Assembly: GCA_039111635.1 (NCBI GenBank)
Contig: JBCAQO010000014.1
Coordinates: forward strand, 2,542,001 to 2,606,000
DNA from: Heterobasidion occidentale
Lineage: Eukaryota; Basidiomycota; Agaricomycetes; Russulales; Bondarzewiaceae
Length of the DNA: 64,000 nucleotides
Direction of reading: 5' to 3'
Made by a program: the position numbers and the translations under genes. Shown one piece after another: positions 10,770 through 22,200 of this stretch; the stretch's first letter is position 1; each line of letters opens with the position of its first letter. The notes under the pieces were generated by a model. It was given only the letters and a program-made list of their open reading frames with translations, made no database searches and was not told the origin of the DNA.

Positions 10770-13720
10770 ATTAAGTGGTTGCGTGCGCGCGACGCGAAGT
10801 TGAGTCCTTCGCACCCGTCTCTAACTCAACTCTGTCCGCGCGCAACCCTTAACCTTCGTCCCCTCGCCCTCGCCTCGACACTATGCACGCCCGCCAACAA
10901 CTTCCTTCGCCTTCGTCCTCTCATCCACTCGACTCCATGCGTACGCGTCCACTCGGCCACAACAAATCCTTCGACCGTTCCCTCACGCGCCCTGCCGCTG
11001 CCGCACCTGTGCTTCGCGCCCGCGCACAGAGTCTCGCAATCGTCACGCTGCCAGTGCTTCAGCGCGTTGGTGGGGAGGGTCAGGAGCAGTCGTTCATGAG
11101 AAGAGGAGGTGCGAAGAGGGAGGCTATTACAAAGGTCCGTATCCATCCCCTCGACCCTCAACCCCCTTCACACTTTCTCCCGCTCTCGAGACAGCGCTCG
11201 CTCTACCTGCTCGACGCCACGCCCGCTCTCCGCCTCGCACACTCTCCCACTCACCCGTTCGACCCGTTTGGCCTGCTCAACGCTACGCCCGCTCTCCCGT
11301 CAAACCGCGCTCGAACTCACGCGCGTCCCACCGGCGCCACGCACCCGCCTTTGGCTGGATCTACACGCACGCGCGCCCTTGCCTGTAGCCCACACCCGCC
11401 CGTGCGCGTCCCACCGGCACCACGCACCCGCCTTTGCGTGGGTGTGCGCGTGCGCTCGTCTTCGCCCGTAGCTCACGCCCACCCGTGCGCGTCCCCTCGA
11501 CATCGCGCTCGTCCCCTCGGCCCCGCAGACACGTTCACTCGGCCTCCATGAACCCTTCGACCGATCCCGCCCTCGGTGCCGTTCCTTCGCGCCCCCGTCC
11601 CCGCCACACTTGCGCTCTGCGCCCGCGCGCAAAACATTTCAAATATCATGCCGCACGCGCTTGAACGCGTCGACGAGGAGGCGAGGAGCAGCTGCCGGCG
11701 GGGAGTGAGCTAGGAAGGATGCGACTAAGTGTTGCAAAGGTACGTACCTTCCGCCAACGTACTTTCCGCTACCCCTCCCTCGACCCTTGTCCCTCGACTC
11801 CTCGACCCCTCGATCGTCCCCGATCCTCGCTTAAGGTCACGCCCGTTTGAAGCCCCTCGACTCCATGGTCCCTGCATGTTCTCACCGTCGATGTGACCTA
11901 CGTCCGTGCGCCATCACCCTCGCTCTCCGGATCTCCCCTCTCGACCCACTGGACACCACTCCCACCCGACCCGTCCGACCCTCTCAACTCCCTCGACCCC
12001 CGACCCTGCGCGTTCCCGCCGTCGATGCAACACACGCCCGCTCTCCCTCTCGATTCGCTCGACTCGCTCGACCGTGACGTCCTGACGACCACACCCTCAA
12101 TTCTCGATGTTCCATCCCCCGACGCCACGCCGCCCGCCCTTCATTATTATTCTTTTTCTTTCCCTTGTTCTTTGTTTGTATCGTGTTACCCGTACATTTT
12201 TCAGACAATTCATTATGACCTTCTAGTTCTACGGTCCCATAGTCTCTGCACACAACACTCACAGACGATGCAGATGACACAGACGACGCGTACACAAAAG
12301 ACATGCCAATGCACCGATGAGTCCGACCTGGGCACTGAGGGCAGACGGCCGTCGAACTGCGTGCACACATCGTCTGTGTTGTCTGTGTTGTCTGTGTGTT
12401 GGCCACTTCCCACTACGTCACCTGCACGTCGTCCACACTGTCCAGACATAGTCCACGTCTTTTTGCGCCGTCTGCGTCATGTTGTCTGTGACGGCGGCGT
12501 GTCATGACCTCTCCTTCCTCCTCGCCTCCGCCGTCGCCAGCGTCGTTGGCTACAAGGGCTACCTTATTGTACGTGTGCTCCCCATCCTCTCTCACTTGCG
12601 CCTGCGCTCACGTCATCACCGATCGCGAACACCATCCATCTACAATCTAACTCAGGGCGCAGAGCGTCGGAATGTCGCTCCTGCCCTTCCCTAAGCCGCA
12701 CTCCCGCCTCTAGCCCCAACACCGGCCCTCGTCACATGCACCCGCTCCTTGAATACCCACCGCCGAGATGTGCAGCAGCACACCGCACTATTCCAACCCC
12801 ACACACTCACCTTCACCCTGCCCCCGTCCGCCACATCTACTGTCGCCGCCGCCGTTGCCGCCACCCCACCCACCCCACGTCCTCCGCATCCGCTTATGTT
12901 TTGGACAAAGACGCCTGCAAGCAGCCCCGCCGCCGCCGAGGCGCAAGAGTGTCTGTGCGCGCGTGCGCGCGTGCCGAGTCTGCGCCTCGCACACCCGTGA
13001 CGCAAGCGGCCATCTAGCGCGGGAGAGGACACCGCCCGTGAGCCACCAGCGTGAGCATGTATAGGAACACGGCATAGGAAGAGTCTTGGAACTCCACGAG
13101 CAGGTCAGGGGATAGTGCAAAGCGTAACGCTTGGCAACTTTCAGCGGGCAGCAGACAACCGTGCATGAGCAAGGGACAGGTGCGATCCAGGCGGCGCGTG
13201 CGCGTGGGGTCAAGGAGACAAGTGAGAGCGCACTGGGTGACGGGCGTGTACGGGGCCGGGACGGGTTTGCGAATGTGGGTCACGCTTGAGCGCATTGACG
13301 AGGAGGGAGAGAGCAACTGGTAGCGGGGAGATGAGTTGGGGAGGGAGGGGGGTTGGGATTATCAAGGTCTGTCCCACTCTTTCCGTCAATCCTTCCTCCA
13401 CCTGAACTCCCTCGTCAACATGACCCACGTCTGCTCGCCACATGCTCTCCCGCTCTCTCCTCGCGACCCACTCGTTGCCACTACCACTCGACACGCTGAA
13501 TTGTCTCAACTCCCTTGACCCTCGAACCTGCGCGTTGCCGCCGTTGATGCACCACACGCTCGCGCTTCTTCTCGACCTAGTCGACATCACTCCTACTCTC
13601 CTGCTCCAAGCTCGCCTGCTCAAACCGCGCGGATTGCTCGACCGTGGCTTCTCGACGACCACACTCTCAGCCCTTGATCTTTCTGTCCCCAATGCTAAGT
13701 CCGCCCGCTCCTCTTTTTCT
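10770..13720. repeat. C-rich repeat domain, same module inverted
   Basis: From about 10.77 kb the plus strand turns pyrimidine-rich (CTCGACC, CCCGCTCTCC). The module of the previous domain now appears in the opposite orientation near 11080-11140, 11660-11750 and 13285-13370, ending in AAAGGTACGTACC-like or related text. The stretch 11225-11660 is repeated at 17790-18195, and 12240-12550 at 18610-18900. No open frame has convincing protein character. Confidence 0.6.
12314..12341 (+). repeat. Conserved CCGATGAGTCCGACC motif, copy 1
   Basis: Core CCGATGAGTCCGACCTGG followed by GCACTGAGGG. Preceded by ACATGCC and followed by GTCGAACTGCG, as in the other copies. One of six copies in the window; see the other entries and the finding. 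Confidence 0.75.
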
Positions 13721-13792
13721 GCACATACTACTTGCGGATGACATAGACGGTACAGACAATGTGTGCATAGCACTGTAGACATGCCGGATCTT

Positions 13793-13820
13793 CCGATGAG
13801 TCCGACCAGGGCACTGAGGG
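13793..13820 (+). repeat. Conserved CCGATGAGTCCGACC motif, copy 2
   Basis: Core CCGATGAGTCCGACCAGG then GCACTGAGGG. In this copy the flanks ATCTTCC and GGAAGAT are perfectly complementary and close a stem around the core. An inner AGTCC/GG-ACT pairing with a bulged C is also possible. Confidence 0.75.
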
Positions 13821-15539
13821 AAGATGGCTGTCGAAATGCATGCACACATTGTCTGTATCATCTGTGTTGTTCGAGTATTGTCTATCCAACTAGATTGCTT
13901 GCCCACATTGCCTGCTAGTCATCTATATCCCCTTGTGCGGTCTCTGTCGCGGTATGTTTCCCTAGTCCCCCCTAGTATCTATTGTCTGGGACACCTGCCG
14001 TCGTCAATGCCGACTGTATGTTGTCTCAGACACCTGCCACTGTCTAAGACAGCTGAATGCTGCCTTAGACATCTGTAGTCGGCAATGCCGACTAAGTTGT
14101 TGTCTGAGACAGCAACGGTTGTCTACCGACAGCTACATGCTATCTGAGACCTAACTCTATCTCACCTCACCTCACCTAACCTGACCTGACCTGACCTGAC
14201 CTGACCTCGTCTGAGGGACCTGCAGTTGTCTAGAAGGCTGCATGATGTCTGAGACGTCGCGTCTCGTCTCAGACAACTGCTAGTCGTCTGGGATGTCCTC
14301 ATGTCACCAGCAATGGCTGCACAACGTCTCAGACGTTGCGTCGCGTATGGGATGCAGGCAGGCCGTCTGCGACGACTGCCTGACGTCTGAGACGTCGCGT
14401 CTCGTCTCAGACGACTGCTAGTCGTCAGGGACGTCCTCGTGTCACCAGCAAGGGCTGCACGACGTCTCAGACGTCGTTTCTCATCTGGGATGCACGCAGG
14501 CCGTCTGCGACCGCTGCCCGACGTCTGGGACGTCCCCCCCCCTCATCTGGGGTGAACACAAGCCATTTGCGACAGCTGCACGACGTCTGAGACGTCGCGT
14601 CTCGTCTAGGATGCAGGCAGGCTATCTACTATGGCTGCCTGACGTCTGAGACGTCGCGTCTCGTCTCAGATGACTGCTAGTTGTCAGGGACGTCCTCATG
14701 TCACCAGCAATGGCTGCACGACGTCTCAGATATTGTGTCGCGTCCAGGATGCAGGCAGGCCGTCTGCGACGACTGCTAGTCGTCAGGGACATCCTCATGT
14801 CACCAGCAACGGCTGCACGACGTCTCAGACGTCGCATCTCGTCTGGGATGCACACAGGCCATCTGCAACGGCTGCCTGACATCTGAGACGTCGAGTCTCG
14901 TCTCAGACGACTGCTGTTCGTCTGGGACGTCCTCACCTCACCAGCAACGACTGGACGACGTCTGAGACGTCGCGTCTCGTCTGGGATGCACACAGGACGT
15001 CTGCGACGGCTGCCTGACATATGAGACGTTGTATCTCGTCTCAGACGACTGCTGTTCGTCTGGGACGTCCTCACTGCACCATCAACGACTGGACGACGTC
15101 TGAGACGTCGCGTCTCGTCTGGGATGCACACAGGCCGTCTGCGACGGCTGCCTGACATATGAGACGTCGCGTCTCGTCTCAGACGACTGCTGTCCGTCTG
15201 GGACGTCCTCAACTCACCAGCAACGGCTGCACGACGTCTCAGACGCCGTGTCTCGTCTGGGATGCACGCAGGCTGTCTGCGACCGCTGCCCGACGTCTGG
15301 GACGTCCCCCCCTCGTCTGGGGTGCACACAAGCCGTCTGCGATGGCTTCACGACGTCTGAGACGTCGCGTCTCGCAGGAGGAAGGAAGGCGCTCTGCGAC
15401 AACTGCCTGACGTCTGAGACGTCACGTCTCGTCTCAGACGACTGCTAATCGTCAGGGACGTCCTCATGTCACCAGCAACGGCTGCACAACGTCTCAGACG
15501 TCGTCTCTGTGGGGGATACACGCAGGCCGTCTGCGACCG

Positions 15540-17330
15540 CTGCCCGACCTAAGTGACGGCTGCACGACGTCCCAGACGTCCCCCTTTGTCTGTGGTGCAC
15601 ACAGGTCGTCAATGACGACTGCGCAACGTCGCAGCCGTCCCCCCCTTCGTCTGTGACGTCTGCGCGACGTCTCAGACGTCCCCCCTTTGTCTGTGGTGCA
15701 CACAGGTCGTCTATGACGACTGCGCGACGTCGCAGACGAGCCCCAATTGTGTGGTGCACACAGGTCGTCTGTGACGACTGCACAACGTCGCAGACGAGCC
15801 CCCTTGTCTGTGGTGCACCACAGGTCGTCTGTGACGACTGCACAACGTCGCAGACGTACGCTGTACGTCTGTGACGACTGCGCGACGGTCTCAGACGTCA
15901 CCCCTTTGTCTGTGGTGCACACGTCGTCTGTGACGACTGCACAACGTCGCAGACGTACGCTGTACGTCTGTGACGACTGTACGACGTCTCAGACGTCCCC
16001 CCTTGTCTGTGGTGCACACAGGTCGTCTGTGACGACTGCACAACGTCGCAGACGAGCCCCTTTGTCTGTGGTGCACACAGGTCGTCTGTGACGATCTGCA
16101 CAACGTCGCGACGAGCCCCCTTGTCTTGGTGCACACGGTCGTCTGACGACTTGAAAACCGTCGCAGACGTACGCTGTACGTCTGTGACGACTGTACGACG
16201 TCTCAGACGTCCCCCCTTTGTCTGTGGTGCACACAGGTCGTCTGTGACGACTGCACAACGTCGCAGACGAGCCCCCTTTGTCTGTGGTGCACACAGGTCG
16301 TCTGTGGACGACTGCACAACGTCGCAGACGAGCCCCCTTTGTCTGTGGTGCACACAGGTCGTCTGTGACGACTGCACAACGTCGCAGACGAGCCCCCTTT
16401 GTCTGTGGTGCACACAGGTCGTCTGTGACGACTGCACAACGTCGCAGACGTACGCTGTACGTCTGTGACGACTGCGCGACGTCTCAGACGTCCCCCTTTG
16501 TCTGTGGTGCACACAGGTCGTCTGTGACGACTGCACAACGTCGCAGACGTACGCTGTACGTCTGTGACGACTGCACAACGTCGCAGACGTACGCTGTACG
16601 TCTGTGACGACTGCACAACGTCGCAGACGAGCCCCCTTTGTCTGTGGTGCACACAGGTCGTCTGTGACGACTGCACAACGTCGCAGACGAGCCCCCTTTG
16701 TCTGTGGTGCACACAGGTTGTCTGTGACGACTGCACAACGTCGCAGACGTACGCTGTACGTCTGTGACGACTGCACAACGTCGCAGACGAGCCCCCTTTG
16801 TCTGTGGTGCACACAGGTCGTCTGTGACGACTGCACAACGTCGCAGACGAGCCCCCTTTGTCTGTGGGCACACAGGTCGTCTGTGACGACTGCACAACGT
16901 CGCAGACGTACGCTGTACGTCTGTGACGACTGTACGACGTCTCAGACGTCCCCCCTTTGTCTGTGGTGCACACAGGTCGTCTGTGACGACTGCACAACGT
17001 CGCAGACGAGCCCCCTTTGTCTGTGGTGCACACAGGTCGTCTGTGACGACTGCACAACGTCGCAGACGAGCCCCCTTTGTCTGTGGTGCACATAGGTCGT
17101 CTATGACGACTGCGCGACGTCGCAGACGAGCCCCTTTGTCTGTGGTGCACACAGGTCGTCTGTGACGACTGCGCGACGTCTCAGACGTCCCCCCTTTGTC
17201 TGTGGTGCACACAGGTCGTCTATGACGACTGCGCGACGTCGCAGACGAGCCCCCTTTGTCTGTGGTGCACACAGGTCGTCTGTGACGACTGCACAACGTC
17301 GCAGACGAGCCCTGTACGTCTGTGACGACT
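15540..17330. repeat. 60/40-bp higher-order satellite array
   Basis: Two unit types alternate. A 60-bp unit carries GAGCCCCCTTTGTCTGTGG, then TGCACACAGGTCGTCTGTGA. A 40-bp unit carries GTACGCTGTACGTCTGTGA. Both end in CGACTGCACAACGTCGCAGA. The order is irregular, with runs of two or three 60-bp units between 40-bp units. Copies differ mostly by CA/CG and AT/GT changes. Confidence 0.85.
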
Positions 17331-17526
17331 GCCCGACGTCTGGGACGTCCCCCCTCGTCTGGGGTGAACACAAGGCGTCTGCAACGGCTGAAACGACGTC
17401 TCAGACGTCGCGTCTCGTCTAGGATGCAGGCAGGCCGTCTGCGACGTCTGCCTGACATCTGAGACGTCGCGTCTCGTCTCAGACGACTCCTAATCGTCAC
17501 GGACGTCCTCATGTCACCAACAACGG

Positions 17527-17790
17527 CTGCACTCTCTCACCTACTCTCTCACCTGACTCCTCGCCTGCCTCCTCACCTGACCTCTCACCTAGCCTCTCGC
17601 CTGCCTCCTCACCTAGCCTCTCACCTGCCTCCTCACCTAGCCTCTCACCTGCCTCCTCACCTGGCCTCTCACCTGCCTCCTCACTAGCCCCTCACCTAGC
17701 CTCTCACCTAGCTCCTCACCTACCTAACATCTCGGATTTTTTTCGTCTCACCTACCATCCACCTACCACCTCTTATAACCTAACCTAACC
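17527..17790. repeat. CTCACCT minisatellite and unit end, copy 1
   Basis: Runs of CTCACCTAGCCTCTCACCTG lead to an invariant tail with GGATTTTTTTCG, TCACCTACC and CTTATAACCTAAC. The same block follows the satellite at 23836 and 27147. Confidence 0.8.
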
Positions 17791-18684
17791 TCGCACATTC
17801 TCCCACTCACCCGTTCGACCGGTTCGACCGGTTCGACGCTACGCCCGCTCTCCCGCTCTCCCGTCAAACCGCGCTCGAACTCACGCGCGTCCCACTGGCG
17901 CCACGCACCCGCCCTTGGCTGGATCTACACGCACGCGCACCCTGGCCTGTAGCCAACGCTCGCCCGTTGCGCGTCCCACCGCACCTGCCTTTGCGTGGAT
18001 CTACACGTGCGCTCGTCTTCGCCTGTAGCTCACGCCCGCCCGTGCGCGTCCCCTTGACCCCTCAAATGCGTCTACTCGGCATCCATGACCCCGTTGACCA
18101 ATTCCGCCCTTGGTGCCGTTCCTTCACGCGCCCCCGCCCCCGCCACACTTGCGCTCTGCGCCCGTGCGCAAAGCATCTCAAATATCATGCCGCACGCGCT
18201 TGAACACGTCGACGAGGAGGCGAGGAGCAGCTGCCGGCGGGGAGTTTAGCTAGGAAGGACGCGGCTAAGTGGTGCAAAGGTACGTACCTTCCGCCCTCGT
18301 CCCGCTCTCCCGCTTCCCCCTCCCAACCCATTCGACACCACTCCCGCTCTGCCTGTTCGACCATCTCAACTTCCTCGACTCTCGACCATAGACTTCGTGC
18401 GTTACCGCCGTCGATGCAACACACGCCCGCCCTCTGTCTCAACATGGTTGGCGCCACGCCTGCTCTCCCGCTCGACTCGCTCTCCGCCATCCCCGCTTTC
18501 TTGTTCGACCCGCGCGGATGTCTCGACTGTGGCATCCCGATGATCACGCACTCAGCCCTCAATGGTTCCGCCCTCGACGCTAAGCCCAGTCACCCCTCGT
18601 TGTTTTCTTCTTTAGCACACACCACTCAGACGATGCAGACGATGCAGACGATTCATGCACAGCACTCTAGACATGCCAGATGTA

Positions 18685-18711
18685 CCGATGAGTCCGACCA
18701 GGGCACTGAGG
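18685..18711 (+). repeat. Conserved CCGATGAGTCCGACC motif, copy 3
   Basis: Core CCGATGAGTCCGACCAGG then GCACTGAGG, with the usual ACATGCC upstream and GTCGAACTGCG downstream. Confidence 0.75.
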
Positions 18712-19062
18712 TGGGATAGCTGTCGAACTGCGTACATACATTGCCTGTGTCGTCTGTGTCGTTTGAGTGTTGTCCATCCACTATGTCACCCGCCTGTCGT
18801 CTACGTCCCCTCGTGCCGTCTGTGTCTTGATGGTTGCGACAGTGGCATGTCGTGACCTCTCCTTCCTCCTTGCTGCTGCCGTTGCCGCCACGCCACACAC
18901 ACCACGTCCTCCGCATCCGCATCCCGACAGCCACACTCTCAGCCCTCAATATTTCCGTTATCAGATCTAAATCTAACCGCTCCCTTTTTCTATACTAGCT
19001 ACTTGCAAATGGCACAGACGATGCAGACAATCCGTACGCAGTACTGTAGACATGCAAGATCT

Positions 19063-19091
19063 CCTGATGAGTCCGACCAGGGCACTGAGGG
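19063..19091 (+). repeat. Conserved motif, copy 4 (CTGATGAG variant)
   Basis: Reads CCTGATGAGTCCGACCAGG then GCACTGAGG. The only copy with UGAUGA in place of CGAUGA; flanks as in the other copies. Confidence 0.75.
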
Positions 19092-19250
19092 CAGATGGCT
19101 GTTGAACTGCTATACACATTGTCTGTACTGTCTGTGCTGTTTGAATATTGTCTACCTAACTAGATGGCCTATCCATATTACTCACAAGTCAGCCTTATCC
19201 CCTTCCGTGGTCTCTGTCACCGGTGAGTTCCCCTGTCCTCCCTAGTGTAT

Positions 19251-22200
19251 ATTTGCCGAGACGCCTGCTGTCGTCTAAGATGGCTTGATACTGTCTAAGA
19301 CACCTGCTGTCGTCAATGCCAACTAAGTTTGTCTAAGACAGGCCATCTGCAACAGCTGCCCAGCATCTCAGAGATCACGTCTAGTCTGCAATGCAAGCAG
19401 GCTGCCTGGAATGGCGAACCTTAGTATAGAGCTTGCCTCAGATGACTGCGAGTTGTCTGAGATGCCGTGTCTCGTCTCAGATGACTCCTGGTCGTCTGCG
19501 ATGTTGCGTCTTGTCTCAGACAACTGCTAGTCGTCTGTGACGTCTTAGCTCGGTATGGGATGCATGCAGACTGCCTGTGACGGCTGCCCGGCGTCACTGA
19601 CGTCGTGTCCTGCCTGGGACGGCTAACCTTAGCATAGGGCTTGCCTCAGATGACTGCGAGTCGTCTGAGACGTCGCGTCTCGTCTCAGATGACTCCTAGT
19701 CTCCCGTGATGTCGTGTCTCGTCTCAGACAGCTGCTAGTCGTCTGTGACGTCCTAGTCCAGTATGGGATGTGTGCAGGCTGCCTGCAACCACTGTCCGAC
19801 ATCTGAGACATCTCCTCCTTGTCTGGGCTGCACACAGGTAGCCTGTGATGGCTGCACAACAGCTGAGAGCTCGCATCTTGTCTAGGATGCACACTGTTCA
19901 TCTGCGACAGCTGTGCGACGTCTGAGACGTCCCCCCTTTGTCTGGGGTGCACACAGATTGTCTGCGACGGCTGTGCAACGTCTGGGACGTCCCCCCTTCG
20001 TCTTGGGTGCACACAGGCCGTCTGCAACCACTGCCCGACGTTTGAGACATCTCCTCCTTGTCTGGGATGCACGCAGGCTGTCTGCGACGGCTGTGCGACG
20101 TCTGAGACGTCCCCCCTTCGTCTGTGGTACACATAGGCCGTCTTCGATGGCTGTGCGACGTCTGAGACGTCCCCCTTCGTCTGGAGTGCACACAGGCCAT
20201 CTTCAACCGCTGCCTGATGTCTGAGACGTCTCCTCCTCGTCTGGGATGCACGCAGGCCGTCTACGACCGCTGCTCGACGTCTGGGACGTCCCCCCCTCAT
20301 CTGGGGTGAACACAAGCCGTCTGCGACGGCTGCACGACGTCTGAGACGTCGCGTCTCCTCCAGGATTCAGGCAGGCCGTCTGGGACGACTGCCTGACGTC
20401 TGGGACGTTGCGTCTCGTCTCAGACGACTGCTAGTCGTCAGGGACGTCCTCATGTCACCAGCAACGGCTGCACGACGTCTCAGACATCGCGTCGTGTATG
20501 GGATGCAGGCAGGCCGTCTGTGACGACTGCCTGACGTCTGAGACGTCTCGTCTCGTCTCAGACGACTGCTAATCGTCTGGGACGTCCTCACCTCACCAGC
20601 AACGAGTGCACGACGTCTGAGACGTCGCATCTCGTCTCAGATGACTGCTGTCCGTCTGGGACGTCCTCACCTCACCAGCAACGACGGCACAACGTCTGAG
20701 ACGTCGCGTCTTCTCTCAGACGACTGCTGTTCGTCTGGGACGTCCTCACTTCACCAGCAACGACGGCACGACGTCTGAGACGTCGCGTCTCGTCTGGGAT
20801 GCACACAGGCCGTCTGCGACAGCTGCTTGACATCTGAGACGTCGCGCCTCGTCTGAGACGACTGCTGTTCATCTCAGACGACTGCTGCTCGTCTGAGACG
20901 ACTGCTGTTCGTCTGAGACGACTGCTGTTCATCTCAGACGACTGCTGTTCGTCTGGGACGACTGCTGTTCATCTCAGACGACTGCTGTTCATCTCAGACA
21001 ACTGCTGTTCGTCTGAGACGACTGCTGTTCGTCTGGGACGACTGCTGTTCATCTGAGACGACTGCTGTTCGTCTGAGACGACTACTGTTCATCTGAGACG
21101 ACTGCTGTTCGTCTGGGACGACTGCTGTCCGTCTGAGACGACTGCTGTTTGTCTGAGACAACTGCTTTTCATCTGAGACGACTGCTGTTCGTCTGAGACG
21201 ACTGCTGTTCGTCTGAGACGACTGCTGTTCGTCTGAGACGACTGCTGTTCGTCTGGGACGACTGCTGTTCATCTCAGACGACTGCTGTTCGTCTGAGACG
21301 ACTACTGTTCATCTGAGACGACTGCTGTTCGTCTGAGACGACTGCTGTTCGTCTGGGACGTCCTCACCTCACCAGCAACGACGGCACGACATCTGAGACG
21401 TCGCGTCTCGTCTGGGATGCACACAGGCCGTCTGCGACGGCTGCCTGATATCTGAGACGTCGTGTCTCGTCTCAGACGACTGCTGTTCGTCTGGGACATC
21501 CTCACCTCACCAGCAACGACTGCACGACGTCTGAGACGACTTCTGTCCGTCTGGGACGTCCTCACCTCACCAGCAACGAGTGCATGACATCTGAGACGTC
21601 GCATCTCGTCTGGGATGCACACAGGCCGTCTGCAACAGCTGCCTGACATCTGAGACGTCGCGTCTCGTCTCAGACGACTGCTGTTCGTCTGGGACGTCCT
21701 CACCTCACCAGCAACAACTGCACGACGTCTCAGACGTCGTCTCTTGTCTGGGATGCACGCAGGCCGTCTGCGACCGCTGCCCGACCTAAGTAACGACTGC
21801 ACGACGTCCCAGACGTCCCCCTTTGTCTGTGGTGCACACAGGTCGTCAATGACGACTGCGCGACGTCGCAGCCGTCCCCCCTTCGTCTGTGACGACTGCG
21901 CGACGTTGCAGACGTCCCCCTTTGTCTGTGGTGCACACAGGCCGTCTGTGACGACTGCACGACGTCCCAGACGTACCCTGTACGTCTGTGACGACTGCGC
22001 GACGTCCCAGATGTCCCCCCTTTGTCTGTGGTGCACACAGGTCGTCTGTGACGACTGCGCGACGTCGCAGACGAGCCCCCTTTGTCTGTGGTGCACACAG
22101 GTCGTCTGTGACGACTGCACAACGTCGCAGACGAGCCCCCTTTGTTTGTGGTGCACACAGGTCGTCTGTGACGACTGCACAACGTCGCAGACGTACCCTG

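Larger units (their letters stand above)
13721..17526. repeat. GACGTC/GTCTGAGAC satellite, unit 1
   Basis: Starts with the motif copy at 13793, then short CAGACACCTGCC-type repeats, a CCTGACCTGACC run at 14160-14206, then dense repeats built on GACGTCTGAGACGTC and GACGTCTCAGACGAC with CTGCACGACGTC and TGGGATGCACACAGG linkers. The imperfect dyad GACGTCTSAGACGTC recurs dozens of times. Open frames on both strands (Arg/Ser/Thr-rich) are produced by the repeat and are not genes. Confidence 0.85.
17791..19250. repeat. C-rich segment of composite unit 2 (shortened)
   Basis: 17790-18195 matches 11225-11660 and 18610-18900 matches 12240-12550. Relative to unit 1 the stretch equivalent to about 12880-13655 is missing, because 18890-19000 joins sequence like 12870 directly to sequence like 13650. 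Contains an inverted-module copy near 18200-18300 and motif copies 3 and 4. Confidence 0.65.

Noticed and set aside
6010..13700. Many Arg/Pro/Ser-rich frames of 100-270 codons
   Set aside because: Overlapping frames on both strands explained by extreme strand composition; no conserved protein motif.
17770..17795. Telomere-like CCTAACCTAACC
   Set aside because: Only two or three imperfect repeats at the end of a minisatellite; copies at 24105 and 27412 differ. Not a telomere tract.
19063..19091. Hammerhead ribozyme (CTGATGAGTCC resembles its core)
   Set aside because: The GAAA strand after stem II is absent in every copy, and five of six copies have CCGATGA instead of CTGATGA.
20851..21358. 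CRISPR-like regular repeat
   Set aside because: Head-to-tail 20-mers with no spacers, in a eukaryotic genome.
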